From Flavobacterium sp. LMO8 (GTDB lineage Bacteria > Bacteroidota > Bacteroidia > Flavobacteriales > Flavobacteriaceae), in assembly GCF_009495755.1 (NCBI RefSeq), contig NZ_WIBJ01000027.1:178963-242962 (forward strand): 64,000 bases of DNA, read 5' to 3'. A program made the translations under genes and the position numbers. Below the pieces are notes generated by a model. That model was given only the letters and a program-made list of their open reading frames with translations, was not told where the DNA came from and made no database searches. Shown here one piece after another: positions 36,485 to 44,838 of this stretch. The stretch's first letter is position 1. Every line of letters starts with the position of its first letter.

Positions 36485-38080
36485 TTATTTTATTTCTTCT
36501 TTAGAATCTTTAATTTTTACGTGTTTGAATTCTGTATTATCTAAATCATATTGTTCTTTAAATCCTTTTAAAGTTAGATCTATTTTTTTGTCTTCCGCTT
36601 TTACATTCCTAAAATCCTTTATCAATTCAACCACATCAAAATCGATGTAATTTGTGTTTGATGCATCAATAATTAATCTAGAACCTTTTGGAATATTACC
36701 TAAAGTATTTTTTATAGCAGCTTTATTCAAAAATGAAACTTCTTGAGCTAGTTTAATTGTGATAACATCTCCATCATGGAAAGATTCTTTTTTAAACGAG
36801 TAAGCAATTTTTAAATTTTGGTATAAAATAAAAATGATACTTACTGCTAAACCAATTCCAACACCTTTTAGTAAATCAATACGAACTACAGCAATTACAG
36901 TTACTACAAAAGGAATAAATTGCGAATATCCGTTATTCCATAAATGAACAAACACACTTGGTTTTGCTAATTTATATCCAACCATTAATAAAACCGCTGC
37001 TAAAGCAGCTAGTGGAATTTTATTTAAGATAAAAGGAATTGAAAGTGCAAATACAATTAAAAGAATTCCATGAAAAATAGTTGAGAATTTTGTTCTACCA
37101 CCAGAATTTATATTAGCCGAAGAACGAACTACAACAGAGGTCATTGGCAATCCTCCTAATAAACCGCTTAACATGTTACCAATACCTTGAGCTTTTAATT
37201 CTCTATTAGTATCTGTAAATCTTTTGTATGGATCTAATTTATCAGTTGCTTCAATACACAGTAACGTTTCAATTGAAGCTACAACTGCTATTGTTACAGC
37301 TACAATCCAAACTTTTTCATTTGTTAATGATGTGAAATTTGGCAATGCAAATCCATTACTAATTTCGGTAAACGAAGGTAAACTCACCAAATGATTTTGG
37401 GTAACAATCGCTAAACTTGAACCTGATTGAATAAAAAACTCATTCAATAAAATACTTACTACTACTACAACTAAAGCTCCTGGAACTACTTTTATCTTTT
37501 TAAGAGCGGGAACTTTTTCCCAAGTAATTAAAATGGCTAATGATAATAGTGCAATAATTAATGCTCCAGTATGAATATAATTTATCGATTCTATCAGCGT
37601 ATCAAAAGTAGTATGACCTGATTTTTCGATGTAGAAAAAATCTCCTTCATTATCCACATCGTGACCAAAAGCATGGGGAATTTGTTTTAGAATAATGATG
37701 ATACCAATAGCAGCCAACATTCCTTCGATAACACTTGTAGGGAAGTAATTAGAAAAACTACCCGCTCTTAAAAAACCTAATACAATTTGAATTAATCCAG
37801 CTAAAATTACAGCAACTAAAAAAATATCAAAACCTCCTAAATCGGTAATTGCAGATAAAACAATAGCTGTTAAACCAGCCGCAGGACCAGTAACGCTAAG
37901 AGCTGAATTACTCAAAAAACCAACAACAATACCTCCAATTACACCTGAAACAATTCCTGAAAATAAAGGCGCACCAGATGCTAATGCAATTCCTAAACAC
38001 AATGGCAAAGCCACTAAAAATACAACAAGTCCAGCTGCAAGATCTCCTCTTACATTGGAAAAAATAGAATGATTATTCAT
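36485..38080 (-). CDS. SulP family anion transporter (probable bicarbonate transport)
   Basis: 531 aa from the ATG at 38080 (MNNHSIFSNVRGD); a longer frame starts at 38098. About 11 hydrophobic helices, the SulP motif GLLGGLPMTSVVVRSSANINSGG (central part GGLPMTSVVVRSS), and a short C-terminal STAS-like domain (about residues 435-525). SulP proteins move sulfate, bicarbonate or other anions. The carbonic anhydrase gene 1 bp downstream suggests bicarbonate (inference). Confidence 0.9.
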   Translation of the reverse strand: MNNHSIFSNVRGDLAAGLVVFLVALPLCLGIALASGAPLFSGIVSGVIGGIVVGFLSNSALSVTGPAAGLTAIVLSAITDLGGFDIFLVAVILAGLIQIVLGFLRAGSFSNYFPTSVIEGMLAAIGIIIILKQIPHAFGHDVDNEGDFFYIEKSGHTTFDTLIESINYIHTGALIIALLSLAILITWEKVPALKKIKVVPGALVVVVVSILLNEFFIQSGSSLAIVTQNHLVSLPSFTEISNGFALPNFTSLTNEKVWIVAVTIAVVASIETLLCIEATDKLDPYKRFTDTNRELKAQGIGNMLSGLLGGLPMTSVVVRSSANINSGGRTKFSTIFHGILLIVFALSIPFILNKIPLAALAAVLLMVGYKLAKPSVFVHLWNNGYSQFIPFVVTVIAVVRIDLLKGVGIGLAVSIIFILYQNLKIAYSFKKESFHDGDVITIKLAQEVSFLNKAAIKNTLGNIPKGSRLIIDASNTNYIDFDVVELIKDFRNVKAEDKKIDLTLKGFKEQYDLDNTEFKHVKIKDSKEEIK

Positions 38081-38143
38081 AAAATAATATAAATACATTA
38101 ATACTACACTTCAAAGACTGAAGCGCTAAAAATTTAAAATGTA

Positions 38144-38437
38144 TTATATTAAATTGGGAGGTGGAGAGAAAATTTGATGTGCCAAATTGTCAAAACTCAA
38201 CAAATCATGTTCCATTAGAACATTAAGTTTTGCTAATTCACCGAATGAAAAATGAACAACTGAATAATTAGTAGTGGGTACCGTTTTAATTTCATTAAAT
38301 GGCGAATGGTTTTCCTCTTCTTCACACATCGTGTAAAAATAAGAGGTATCTGCTTCTTTATCTACCATTCCAATTAAAGTTGGAGTAGCTAAAAAAGTAA
38401 TGAAAATAAATAAAAAGATATTTACTAATAATTTCAT
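38144..38437 (-). CDS. Small exported hypothetical protein
   Basis: 97 aa with an N-terminal hydrophobic segment (about 4-24) and a short polar tail rich in Glu, Asn and Phe, ending HQIFSPPPNLI. I recognise no domain. It lies upstream of the SulP-carbonic anhydrase pair on the same strand with a 63-bp gap, so it could belong to the same transcript. The single Cys (CEEEENH) is not in a lipobox context. Confidence 0.6.
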   Translation of the reverse strand: MKLLVNIFLFIFITFLATPTLIGMVDKEADTSYFYTMCEEEENHSPFNEIKTVPTTNYSVVHFSFGELAKLNVLMEHDLLSFDNLAHQIFSPPPNLI

Positions 38438-38568
38438 ATTGCGAATATACTATTTCAAACCGAAACATTTCTTAATTTTTTTATAAAAAATCTACAAAAT
38501 AATTCTCTAATTTAATTAACCCTTTCAAAATTTCACACCCTTTTCCTATAAATTTAATTGATAGTTTT

Positions 38569-38576
38569 TATATTTG
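38569..38576 (+). promoter_or_regulatory. -7 box for oxyR
   Basis: TATATTTG, exact match to TAnnTTTG, 19 bp before the oxyR ATG at 38596. Confidence 0.55.
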
Positions 38577-38595
38577 TATCAAATTTACCAATGTT

Positions 38596-39534
38596 ATGAC
38601 AATTACTCAATTATATTACGTTTTGGCTGTTGCCGAATACAAAAATTTCACATTAGCTGCCGAAAAGTGTTTTGTAACGCAGCCTACTTTGAGCATGCAA
38701 ATTCAAAAATTAGAAGATGAGTTAGATATTTTGATTTTTGATAGAAGCAAAAAACCTATTCTTTTAACAGAAGTTGGTGAGAAAATAGTTAACCAAGCAA
38801 AAAACATCGTAAACGAAGCTGGAAGAATTAAAGATATTGTAGACCAACAAAAAGGCTATATTGGTGGCGAATTTAAAGTGGGGATAATTCCAACAGTAAT
38901 GCCAACATTACTTCCTATGTTTTTGAATAATTTCATTAAAAAATATCCAAAAGTCAATTTGATTATTGAAGAACAAACGACAGAAGACATTATCAAAAAA
39001 TTAAAAAATGGTCATTTAGATTGTGCTATTGCTGCAACTCCGTTAGAAGAAGATAATTTAAAGGAAATCGTTTTATATTATGAACCTTTTGTGGCTTATG
39101 TGCCTTCAAATCATCCTTCAATTGATAAAAAAGAAATTGAAATTTCCGATTTAGACTTGGACAAAATTTTAATTTTACAAGACGGACATTGTTTCAGAAA
39201 CGGAATTCTTAACTTATGTAAAAACAATAAATTTATAGCGGATAGTCATTTTCAATTAGAAAGCGGAAGTTTTGAAACGCTTATCAAATTAGCAGATGAA
39301 GGTTTAGGAACTACTTTGCTTCCTTATTTACATACTTTAGATTTGAATGAGAAGAACAAAGAAAAACTAAAACCATTTAAAGATCCAAAACCTGCTAGAG
39401 AAGTGAGTTTAATTTATCCAAAAAACGAATTAAAAATTCATATTATTAACGCCTTACGAGATACAATATCGGGCGTTGTTCGAGGGGCTATCGCATTTAG
39501 TGATGTAGAAATTATAAGTCCAAAGACAAAATAA
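38596..39534 (+). CDS. oxyR: Hydrogen peroxide-sensing LysR regulator OxyR
   Basis: 312 aa. LysR N-terminal helix-turn-helix (about 1-60: FTLAAEKCFVTQPTLSMQI) and substrate-binding-like C-terminal domain. C199 and C208 in GHCFRNGILNLC fall at the same positions and spacing as the redox cysteines of E. coli OxyR, a strong sign of peroxide sensing by disulfide formation. No catalase or Dps gene is adjacent in the window; the nearest gene on the other side is the small exported protein of the SulP group, divergent at 158 bp. Confidence 0.93.
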   Translation: MTITQLYYVLAVAEYKNFTLAAEKCFVTQPTLSMQIQKLEDELDILIFDRSKKPILLTEVGEKIVNQAKNIVNEAGRIKDIVDQQKGYIGGEFKVGIIPTVMPTLLPMFLNNFIKKYPKVNLIIEEQTTEDIIKKLKNGHLDCAIAATPLEEDNLKEIVLYYEPFVAYVPSNHPSIDKKEIEISDLDLDKILILQDGHCFRNGILNLCKNNKFIADSHFQLESGSFETLIKLADEGLGTTLLPYLHTLDLNEKNKEKLKPFKDPKPAREVSLIYPKNELKIHIINALRDTISGVVRGAIAFSDVEIISPKTK

Positions 39535-39555
39535 ATTTAATTTTATACCATAGAA

Positions 39556-39580
39556 AAAGTCCCGAAATTATCGGGACTTT
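39556..39580. terminator. Terminator after oxyR
   Basis: Arms AAAGTCCCGA (39556-39565) and TCGGGACTTT (39571-39580), lying between convergent genes and usable in both directions. Confidence 0.8.
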
Positions 39581-39586
39581 ATATTA

Positions 39587-39781
39587 TTAGTTGATATAAA
39601 TTAAACATTGTCTTAATTCTGGCTTTTCTTCTGTAAACTGTAAAAGCCACTCTCTCAATTGATCTATTTCATAAGGAAGCAATATTCGTACTGCTTTCTC
39701 TAATTCTTTACAAAATAGTTTCGCATCAAAACTCACTCTCTCCAAAATTGACTTGGTGTAAGAAAACATCGGTCTGGGCAT
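39587..39781 (-). CDS. Small conserved flavobacterial protein, 64 aa
   Basis: MPRPMFSYTKSILERVSFDA... with a helical, charged body (CKELEKAVRILLPYEIDQL). No known domain. It resembles small hypothetical proteins I recall from flavobacterial genomes (pattern: FSYTK..L..VSFD..LF.KEL.KA...L.P.E...L), and it ends exactly at the terminator shared with oxyR, which supports a real gene. Function unknown. Confidence 0.65.
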   Translation of the reverse strand: MPRPMFSYTKSILERVSFDAKLFCKELEKAVRILLPYEIDQLREWLLQFTEEKPELRQCLIYIN

Positions 39782-39913
39782 ACTTTTTCTAAATAAAAGG
39801 TTAGACTGGGGGTAAGAACTTGTCGTAAAGATAACTAAAAAAATGTTTCGAAAACGATGTAGTTGTTAAAAAAAATGCTAAAATTTTATTAAATTCTTAC
39901 TTTAGAGTAAAAA

Positions 39914-40579
39914 TCATACATTTTTTGTAGCTCGTAACATTTCACGTTTTCCTGGAGCTCCAGGTAGTTTTTCAATTGAAAATCCGACACTTAGCATCGC
40001 GTTCTTAATAGATGAACGGCATGCATAAGTAACAAGAGTTCCTTTGGGTAAAAGTGCATCGTACATTTTCTTAAAAATGATTTCACTCCACAATTCGGGT
40101 TGTAATGGAAATCCGAAAGCATCAAAATAAATTAAATCATATTGGTTTTTATCTTCGATATCTTGAAAAAACTGGTTTCTCTTAGTTAAAAAAAAGTTTT
40201 CATTAATCGTTTGTTGGATTTCCCAATCACAAGAATGTATTCTATCAAAAATCACCTGATACTTTTCGGCTTTAAGTTCAGAAACATAATTCATTTGCGC
40301 TATTTCTTCAGATGAAATCGGGTACGCTTCTACTCCAACGTAATTAACTTTTTCTTTATTTATAGTTTCCAAAAAAGTAATGAAAGCATTCAAACCAGTT
40401 CCAAAACCAATCTCTAATATGGAAATCGAATCCTGATTTTGAAACAAATCCAATCCATTCTTAATAAAAACATGTTTGGCTTCCTGAATAGCTCCATGAG
40501 TAGAATGATAGTTCTCATCCCAATCTGGAATTCGGATTGTGGTTGAACCGTCATCTGTGATAATAATTTCTCTTTTCAT
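39914..40579 (-). CDS. mnmD: tRNA mnm5s2U34 methyltransferase domain protein (MnmD)
   Basis: 221 aa. Rossmann-type SAM-binding motif ILEIGFGTGLNAF (about 50-62) and YFDAFGFPLQPELW (about 151-164), both characteristic of the MnmC N-terminal methyltransferase domain. Here it stands alone without the FAD-dependent C-terminal domain, hence MnmD. It methylates the wobble uridine side chain of some tRNAs. A structured repeat separates it from the upstream cytochrome-like gene. Confidence 0.87.
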   Translation of the reverse strand: MKREIIITDDGSTTIRIPDWDENYHSTHGAIQEAKHVFIKNGLDLFQNQDSISILEIGFGTGLNAFITFLETINKEKVNYVGVEAYPISSEEIAQMNYVSELKAEKYQVIFDRIHSCDWEIQQTINENFFLTKRNQFFQDIEDKNQYDLIYFDAFGFPLQPELWSEIIFKKMYDALLPKGTLVTYACRSSIKNAMLSVGFSIEKLPGAPGKREMLRATKNV

Positions 40580-40599
40580 GGAATTTAAAATATAAAAAA

Positions 40600-40700
40600 G
40601 GTTGTTTAAAGTGTTTTGTCAAGCTGAATTCATTTCAGCTTCTCTTTTTTAAGATTCTGAAACGAGTTCAGAATGACAAACCAAATAACTTTAAACAACC
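40600..40700. repeat. Compound palindromic (REP-like) element
   Basis: Outer arms GGTTGTTTAAAG (40600-40611) and CTTTAAACAACC (40689-40700) are perfect, with inner TTTGTCA/TGACAAA arms (40615-40621, 40674-40680). They enclose two hairpins, AAGCTGAA/TTCAGCTT (40621-40628, 40634-40641) and ATTCTGAA/TTCAGAAT (40654-40661, 40667-40674). The folded form has a stem with two side hairpins. The 'ATTCTGAA...TTCAGAATGAC' core resembles dispersed repeats I recall from Bacteroidetes genomes. Confidence 0.7.
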
Positions 40701-40721
40701 CTTTCAAAACTATATCAAGTT

Positions 40722-41180
40722 TTACTCAATATACAATTTCTTAATTTTTGGAATAGGACCGCCACATTTTACTTCGTGGCACTTGATACAAGCATCGATT
40801 CCATTATTAAAATGTTCCTTAGCATTTTTTGGATCTTGATAAATCAATTCTTGCGCTTTGATAAATTTAGCCGCTTGTTCATCGAAAAAAGCATCTTTAT
40901 CGGTTTCATCCGTCATTACTGCTTTATGAATACGAATAAAATGTTGTGGAAATTTACCAATCGTATCGCCTTTCATAATGCGTTCTTTCAAACGTTCATT
41001 ATCCACATACATTTGTTCCATAAGAGCTGCCATTTCTGACATTTCGTACATTTCAAATCCGTCTTTATTTACCTTTGAATCGGTTTCACAAGCTTCTTTA
41101 TCAGTTACTTTTTCATCCACTTTCTTATCACAAGAAATCGACAAAATAGCAAAAGAAAATAGTAGAATTATCTGTTTCAT
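40722..41180 (-). CDS. Cytochrome c-like lipoprotein with CxxCH
   Basis: 152 aa. Lipoprotein signal ending at Cys17 (FAILSISC). The body is helical, with one haem-binding motif CIKCHE near the C-terminus (about residues 131-136). A C-terminal haem site in a four-helix context is reminiscent of cytochrome c'-type proteins. Predicted periplasmic or outer-membrane-tethered electron or gas-binding protein. Its start codon overlaps the stop of the DUF4920 gene by one base (TAATG), so the two are translationally coupled. Confidence 0.8.
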   Translation of the reverse strand: MKQIILLFSFAILSISCDKKVDEKVTDKEACETDSKVNKDGFEMYEMSEMAALMEQMYVDNERLKERIMKGDTIGKFPQHFIRIHKAVMTDETDKDAFFDEQAAKFIKAQELIYQDPKNAKEHFNNGIDACIKCHEVKCGGPIPKIKKLYIE

Positions 41181-41671
41181 TATTTAGCAATTAAAACACC
41201 ATTTGCCATAAACGAGTACGTTACTTTTGGCTCTACAATACTGTCAATTGCTGCTTGCGATTTTCCTGCGTCTTTTGCATAATGTTTTAAAACATCAACA
41301 CTTTCAACGCTTACAAATGCTTTTCCGTTTACAATAACTTCTTTTTCTTGAGCATTTTTTGGAACGAAGAAACCATAGTCTTTAAATTTTACAAAAGCTT
41401 CTTTATCATCTGCTAAATCTAATGTCATCCAACAACCTTTCTTTTGACAAACTTCGTTAATACCTGATTTGAATTTTACTTCTAAAGTATCACCTTCTTT
41501 TAAAGATTTGAATTTTTCCATCATTTCTGCATTCGATAAAGCGCCTTCAGATGAAATTGAATCTCCAAAAACAGCATAATCTACCTTAGTAATTTCTGGT
41601 GTAGTTTCTTTTTTTTGTTCACAACTAACAAATGCAATAGTTAGAAGTGATAGAGTAAGTATTTTTTTCAT
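41180..41671 (-). CDS. DUF4920-family lipoprotein
   Basis: 163 aa from ATG at 41671 (MKKILTLSLLTIAFVSC, lipobox Cys17). A frame to 41695 is ruled out because the promoter -7 box covers that start. The body resembles DUF4920 proteins, small beta-rich lipoproteins with a CQKKGCWM segment. The two Cys in that segment may bind metal or form a disulfide (inference). Coupled to the downstream cytochrome-like gene, hinting at a shared redox role. Confidence 0.8.
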   Translation of the reverse strand: MKKILTLSLLTIAFVSCEQKKETTPEITKVDYAVFGDSISSEGALSNAEMMEKFKSLKEGDTLEVKFKSGINEVCQKKGCWMTLDLADDKEAFVKFKDYGFFVPKNAQEKEVIVNGKAFVSVESVDVLKHYAKDAGKSQAAIDSIVEPKVTYSFMANGVLIAK

Positions 41672-41692
41672 TTTAATTGTGAATAATTTCAA

Positions 41693-41700
41693 CAAAAATA
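41693..41700 (-). promoter_or_regulatory. -7 box for the DUF4920-cytochrome pair
   Basis: Minus strand reads TATTTTTG, 22 bp before the ATG at 41671; it decides the start against the longer frame to 41695. Confidence 0.55.
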
Positions 41701-41889
41701 ACGATATTTTTTATATTTTCGGAGCATCAAAAAAGAAAGTTTCATCTCTTGTAAAAGAAGTTAACGAAAAGAAGATTTCTTATTTATTTTGTTGATTTAA
41801 AATCAATTTAAAGTTTTTATCAAGATAAAATTTTGTCAGTTGTTGATAATTATTTTTTGGTAAGTAAAAATAAAACTTCTTTTTTTTAG

Positions 41890-41897
41890 TAAATTTG
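41890..41897 (+). promoter_or_regulatory. -7 box for ilvE
   Basis: TAAATTTG, exact TAnnTTTG match, about 72 bp before the ATG at 41970. The rest of the ~300-bp gap back to 41672 is AT-rich with no other feature recognised. Confidence 0.5.
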
Positions 41898-41969
41898 CAA
41901 CGAATACGTAAAAATTGACATTTTTTTTGTTGATTTTACAAAACTATAAATTATAACAGTTTGACCCAA

Positions 41970-43037
41970 ATGGAATTAAAAACTTTAAACGAAATTGAAA
42001 TTATTTCGGCTCCTCATTCAAAAATCAACGAGGTTGATTTTGAAAACCTAACCTTTGGTAATGTTTTTACAGACCATATGTTAGTATGTGATTATGTAGA
42101 CGGAGCGTGGCAAAAACCTGTTATAGAACCATACGCGCCTTTCATGATTGATCCTTCTGCAAAAGTGTTCCACTATGGGCAAGCTATTTTTGAAGGAATG
42201 AAAGCTTATAAAGATGAGCAAGATGATGTTTGGTTGTTTAGACCTGATGAAAATTATCACCGTTTCAATAAAAGTGCTACCAGAATGGCAATGCCAGAAG
42301 TTCCTGAAGATGTTTTCTTAGGAGGTTTGCACCGTTTATTAGAAATCGAGAAAGAATGGGTTAAAAAAGGAAAAGGAAATACCTTATATATTCGTCCTTT
42401 TATGATTGCAACCGGACATGGTGTAATTGCGGCACCTTCTCAAGAATACCGTTTTATGATTATATTATCGCCAGCTCGTGCTTATTATTCTGGTGAAGTT
42501 AGAGTACTTATTGCGGAACATTTCAGTAGAGCGGCTAACGGAGGAATTGGTGCTGCTAAAGCTGCTGGAAATTACTCTGCACAGTTTTACCCAACAAAAT
42601 TAGCAAACGAGCAAGGTTTCCAACAAATCATTTGGACAGACGATGCTACACATACAAAATTAGAGGAAGCAGGAACCATGAATGTTTTCTTTAGAATTAA
42701 TGATACTATTTTTACTGCACCAACAAGTGAAAGAATTTTAGATGGTGTTACTCGTAAAAGTGTTATCGAATTAGCGCAAAGAGAAAATATTAATGTAGAA
42801 GTACGTTCTGTTTTAGTTGAGGAATTAGTGGCTGCTGCAAAAGACGGTTCATTAAAAGAAATCTTTGGTGCTGGAACTGCGGCTGTTATTAATCCAATCG
42901 TAGGTTTTTCTTATTTAGGTGAATACTATGAATTACCAAAATTAGAAAATTCAATGGCGCTTGAAATTAAAGAAAAACTTACCAACATTCAATATAAATT
43001 AGCAGAAGACACTTTCGGTTGGACTGTTAAGATTTAA
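41970..43037 (+). CDS. ilvE: Branched-chain amino acid aminotransferase
   Basis: 355 aa from the ATG at 41970 (MELKTLNEIE), preferred over a TTG at 41961. A fold-type IV PLP enzyme: FEGMKAYK, GIGAAKAAGNYSAQF (the lysine in AAKAAGNY forms the PLP aldimine) and the C-terminal GTAAVINPI. It transfers amino groups between Leu/Ile/Val and 2-oxoglutarate. Monocistronic, with its own promoter and terminator. Confidence 0.96.
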   Translation: MELKTLNEIEIISAPHSKINEVDFENLTFGNVFTDHMLVCDYVDGAWQKPVIEPYAPFMIDPSAKVFHYGQAIFEGMKAYKDEQDDVWLFRPDENYHRFNKSATRMAMPEVPEDVFLGGLHRLLEIEKEWVKKGKGNTLYIRPFMIATGHGVIAAPSQEYRFMIILSPARAYYSGEVRVLIAEHFSRAANGGIGAAKAAGNYSAQFYPTKLANEQGFQQIIWTDDATHTKLEEAGTMNVFFRINDTIFTAPTSERILDGVTRKSVIELAQRENINVEVRSVLVEELVAAAKDGSLKEIFGAGTAAVINPIVGFSYLGEYYELPKLENSMALEIKEKLTNIQYKLAEDTFGWTVKI

Positions 43038-43053
43038 GAATTTAGAAATATTT

Positions 43054-43089
43054 AAAAAAGGCGATTTCAAAATTGAAATCGCCTTTTTT
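43054..43089. terminator. Strong terminator after ilvE
   Basis: Perfect 17-bp arms AAAAAAGGCGATTTCAA (43054-43070) and TTGAAATCGCCTTTTTT (43073-43089). Shared by the convergent ilvE and pyrophosphohydrolase genes; it reaches the stop codon of the latter. Confidence 0.92.
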
Positions 43090-43472
43090 TATTTTAAAAT
43101 TTCCTCAAAATTAGGTTTGAAGTAATTTGGACCTTTCATTACTTTTCCGTCTTCTCTGTAAATAGGTTTTCCATCTTCTCCAAGTTTGCTCATATTAGAA
43201 CGTTGAATTTCATCAAACACTTCTTCAATTTTATGTTGTAATCCGTGTTCTAAAATAGTACCACACAAAATATATAACATATCGCCTAGAGCATCTGCAA
43301 TTTCAACGATATCATTGTTTTGAACGGCTTCTAAATATTCTTCATTTTCCTCTTTCATTAAGTTGAATCGAAGTTCATTTTTTAAAGTACCTAAATCGGC
43401 TTTCATTTCTTCACTTACTCCTAAACCATAGGTTTCGTGAAAAATTCTTACTGCTTTTAATTGTTTTTGCAT
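43089..43472 (-). CDS. MazG-like nucleoside triphosphate pyrophosphohydrolase
   Basis: 127 aa. The all-alpha NTP pyrophosphohydrolase signature is visible as EENEEYLEA followed about 20 residues later by EIADALGDML, which supply the Mg-binding Glu and Asp. Such enzymes clear odd nucleotides or act in histidine-like pathways (PRA-PH). The C-terminal segment KLGEDGKPIYREDGKVMKG is common in the phage and bacterial small MazG group. Exact substrate unknown. Confidence 0.85.
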   Translation of the reverse strand: MQKQLKAVRIFHETYGLGVSEEMKADLGTLKNELRFNLMKEENEEYLEAVQNNDIVEIADALGDMLYILCGTILEHGLQHKIEEVFDEIQRSNMSKLGEDGKPIYREDGKVMKGPNYFKPNFEEILK

Positions 43473-43524
43473 AATTGACCTTATAAATTTCTCTAAATTA
43501 AAAAATTAGATAGTATTAAATTCT

Positions 43525-43532
43525 TATTTTTG
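43525..43532 (+). promoter_or_regulatory. -7 box for the small membrane protein
   Basis: TATTTTTG, exact match, 14 bp before the ATG at 43547. Confidence 0.5.
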
Positions 43533-43546
43533 TAAAAATTTTCAAT

Positions 43547-43735
43547 ATGTTTTCAACAGGACAAATCTACTTTGCTATTTTCTTTATAATTGCTTTTGTA
43601 ACTACAATGATATTAGTATACCGTAAAGATTTAAGACAAATGAAACCGTTTTATAAAGGAACGTATTGGGTATTTATTGGATTTTTAGGCTTCATTGGTT
43701 TACTCTTTTTAATTAAAGTACTAATGAAAGATTAA
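43547..43735 (+). CDS. Small membrane protein, 62 aa
   Basis: Two hydrophobic helices (about 7-24 and 41-58) joined by a basic loop RKDLRQMKPFYKGTYW. It has its own -7 box and lies 34 bp upstream of the SRPBCC gene on the same strand. No domain known to me. The basic loop predicts it on the cytoplasmic side. Confidence 0.68.
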   Translation: MFSTGQIYFAIFFIIAFVTTMILVYRKDLRQMKPFYKGTYWVFIGFLGFIGLLFLIKVLMKD

Positions 43736-43769
43736 TTTTCTTACTTTTGAAAAACATATTCATGCCCAT

Positions 43770-44795
43770 ATGAGAATTTTAAAATACATACTTCTTTTAT
43801 TGCTTCTATTTAGTGTGGCCTTCGTCGTCTTTGTTGCTACTCAGCAGAGCGACTATAGAGTGGTTCGTTCTAAAGAAATAAAAGCTTCAAAAGATATTGT
43901 TTATAATTTTGTTTCCGATAGCACTTCTTTAATCGATTGGAATCCTTGGGATAAAGACAATGCGGTTTTTAAAAATCTAAAATTAATTCCAGGAGATACC
44001 ATTTTACAAAACATTACCGTTTCAGGTGAGAAAAACGAATCTTTCATGCGTTTTCAAAAAACCAAAAAAGGAGCATTAGTTACTTGGGAATTAAAAGGAA
44101 AATTAGATTTTGAATTAAAATTATTAAGTGTTTTACAAGGTGGCGTTGATAATGTATTAGGAGATAAATTAGAAGACGGATTAAACAATATTGACACTTA
44201 CTTAGTTAAGGAGTTAACTACTTACAATATCAAAATACACGGTTTAGTTACGAAACACGCTACAAATTATATTCAACAAATAGACACTTGCTCGTTTGCC
44301 GATTTTCAGAAAGTTTCAAAAACTATGTTGCAAAACATGATGGCATTTGTTGAGAAAAACGACATTATAATTACAGGTCTTCCATTTATTACTTATGATA
44401 CTTGGGATAAGAAAAACAAAACTACCATTTTTTCAATGTGTGTACCAGTTGAAGAAGAAATTTTAACAACTCCAGGAAGTGAAATATCAGGAGGACATTT
44501 TGATGAATTTTTAGCAATAAAAACGACTTTAACAGGTGATTATTCACACAATCAAGAAGCTTGGGACAAAACTTTAACTTATATTAAAAAGAAAAAACTA
44601 ATTGAGGATTTAGAAGGTACTAACATTGAAGTTTACAAAATAAGTTTGCCAAAAGAACGTAAACCTTCAAAATGGGTAACTGAAATTTTTATTCCAATTA
44701 AAAAAAGAGTGTATGTACCTAAACCAAAACCAGTAGCAACTGAAGAAGGAATTACAACACCCACAGAAAATACAACAACAAATCCTACAGAATAA
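43770..44795 (+). CDS. SRPBCC/polyketide-cyclase-like membrane-anchored protein
   Basis: 341 aa. N-terminal membrane anchor (about 4-23), then a START/SRPBCC-like fold (VVRSKEIKASKDIVYNFVSDSTSLIDWNPW at about 31-60, quoted in part: VYNFVSDSTSLIDWNPW), a second effector-binding-like region (GyrI-like, about 185-310) and a Pro/Thr-rich tail. SRPBCC domains bind hydrophobic ligands; the ligand is not evident. A start at 43770 gives a clean signal anchor. Confidence 0.8.
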   Translation: MRILKYILLLLLLFSVAFVVFVATQQSDYRVVRSKEIKASKDIVYNFVSDSTSLIDWNPWDKDNAVFKNLKLIPGDTILQNITVSGEKNESFMRFQKTKKGALVTWELKGKLDFELKLLSVLQGGVDNVLGDKLEDGLNNIDTYLVKELTTYNIKIHGLVTKHATNYIQQIDTCSFADFQKVSKTMLQNMMAFVEKNDIIITGLPFITYDTWDKKNKTTIFSMCVPVEEEILTTPGSEISGGHFDEFLAIKTTLTGDYSHNQEAWDKTLTYIKKKKLIEDLEGTNIEVYKISLPKERKPSKWVTEIFIPIKKRVYVPKPKPVATEEGITTPTENTTTNPTE

Positions 44796-44810
44796 AAAAT
44801 ATAGAAACAA

Positions 44811-44838
44811 AAAATCCCGATTTTCATCGGGATTTTTT
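44811..44838. terminator. Terminator between SRPBCC and tcdA genes
   Basis: Arms AAAAATCCCGAT (44811-44822) and ATCGGGATTTTT (44827-44838), shared by convergent genes. Confidence 0.85.

Noticed and set aside
41856..41859. TTTG as a -33 element for ilvE
   Set aside because: The distance to the -7 box is 30 bp, too long for the usual spacing of about 19-21 bp.
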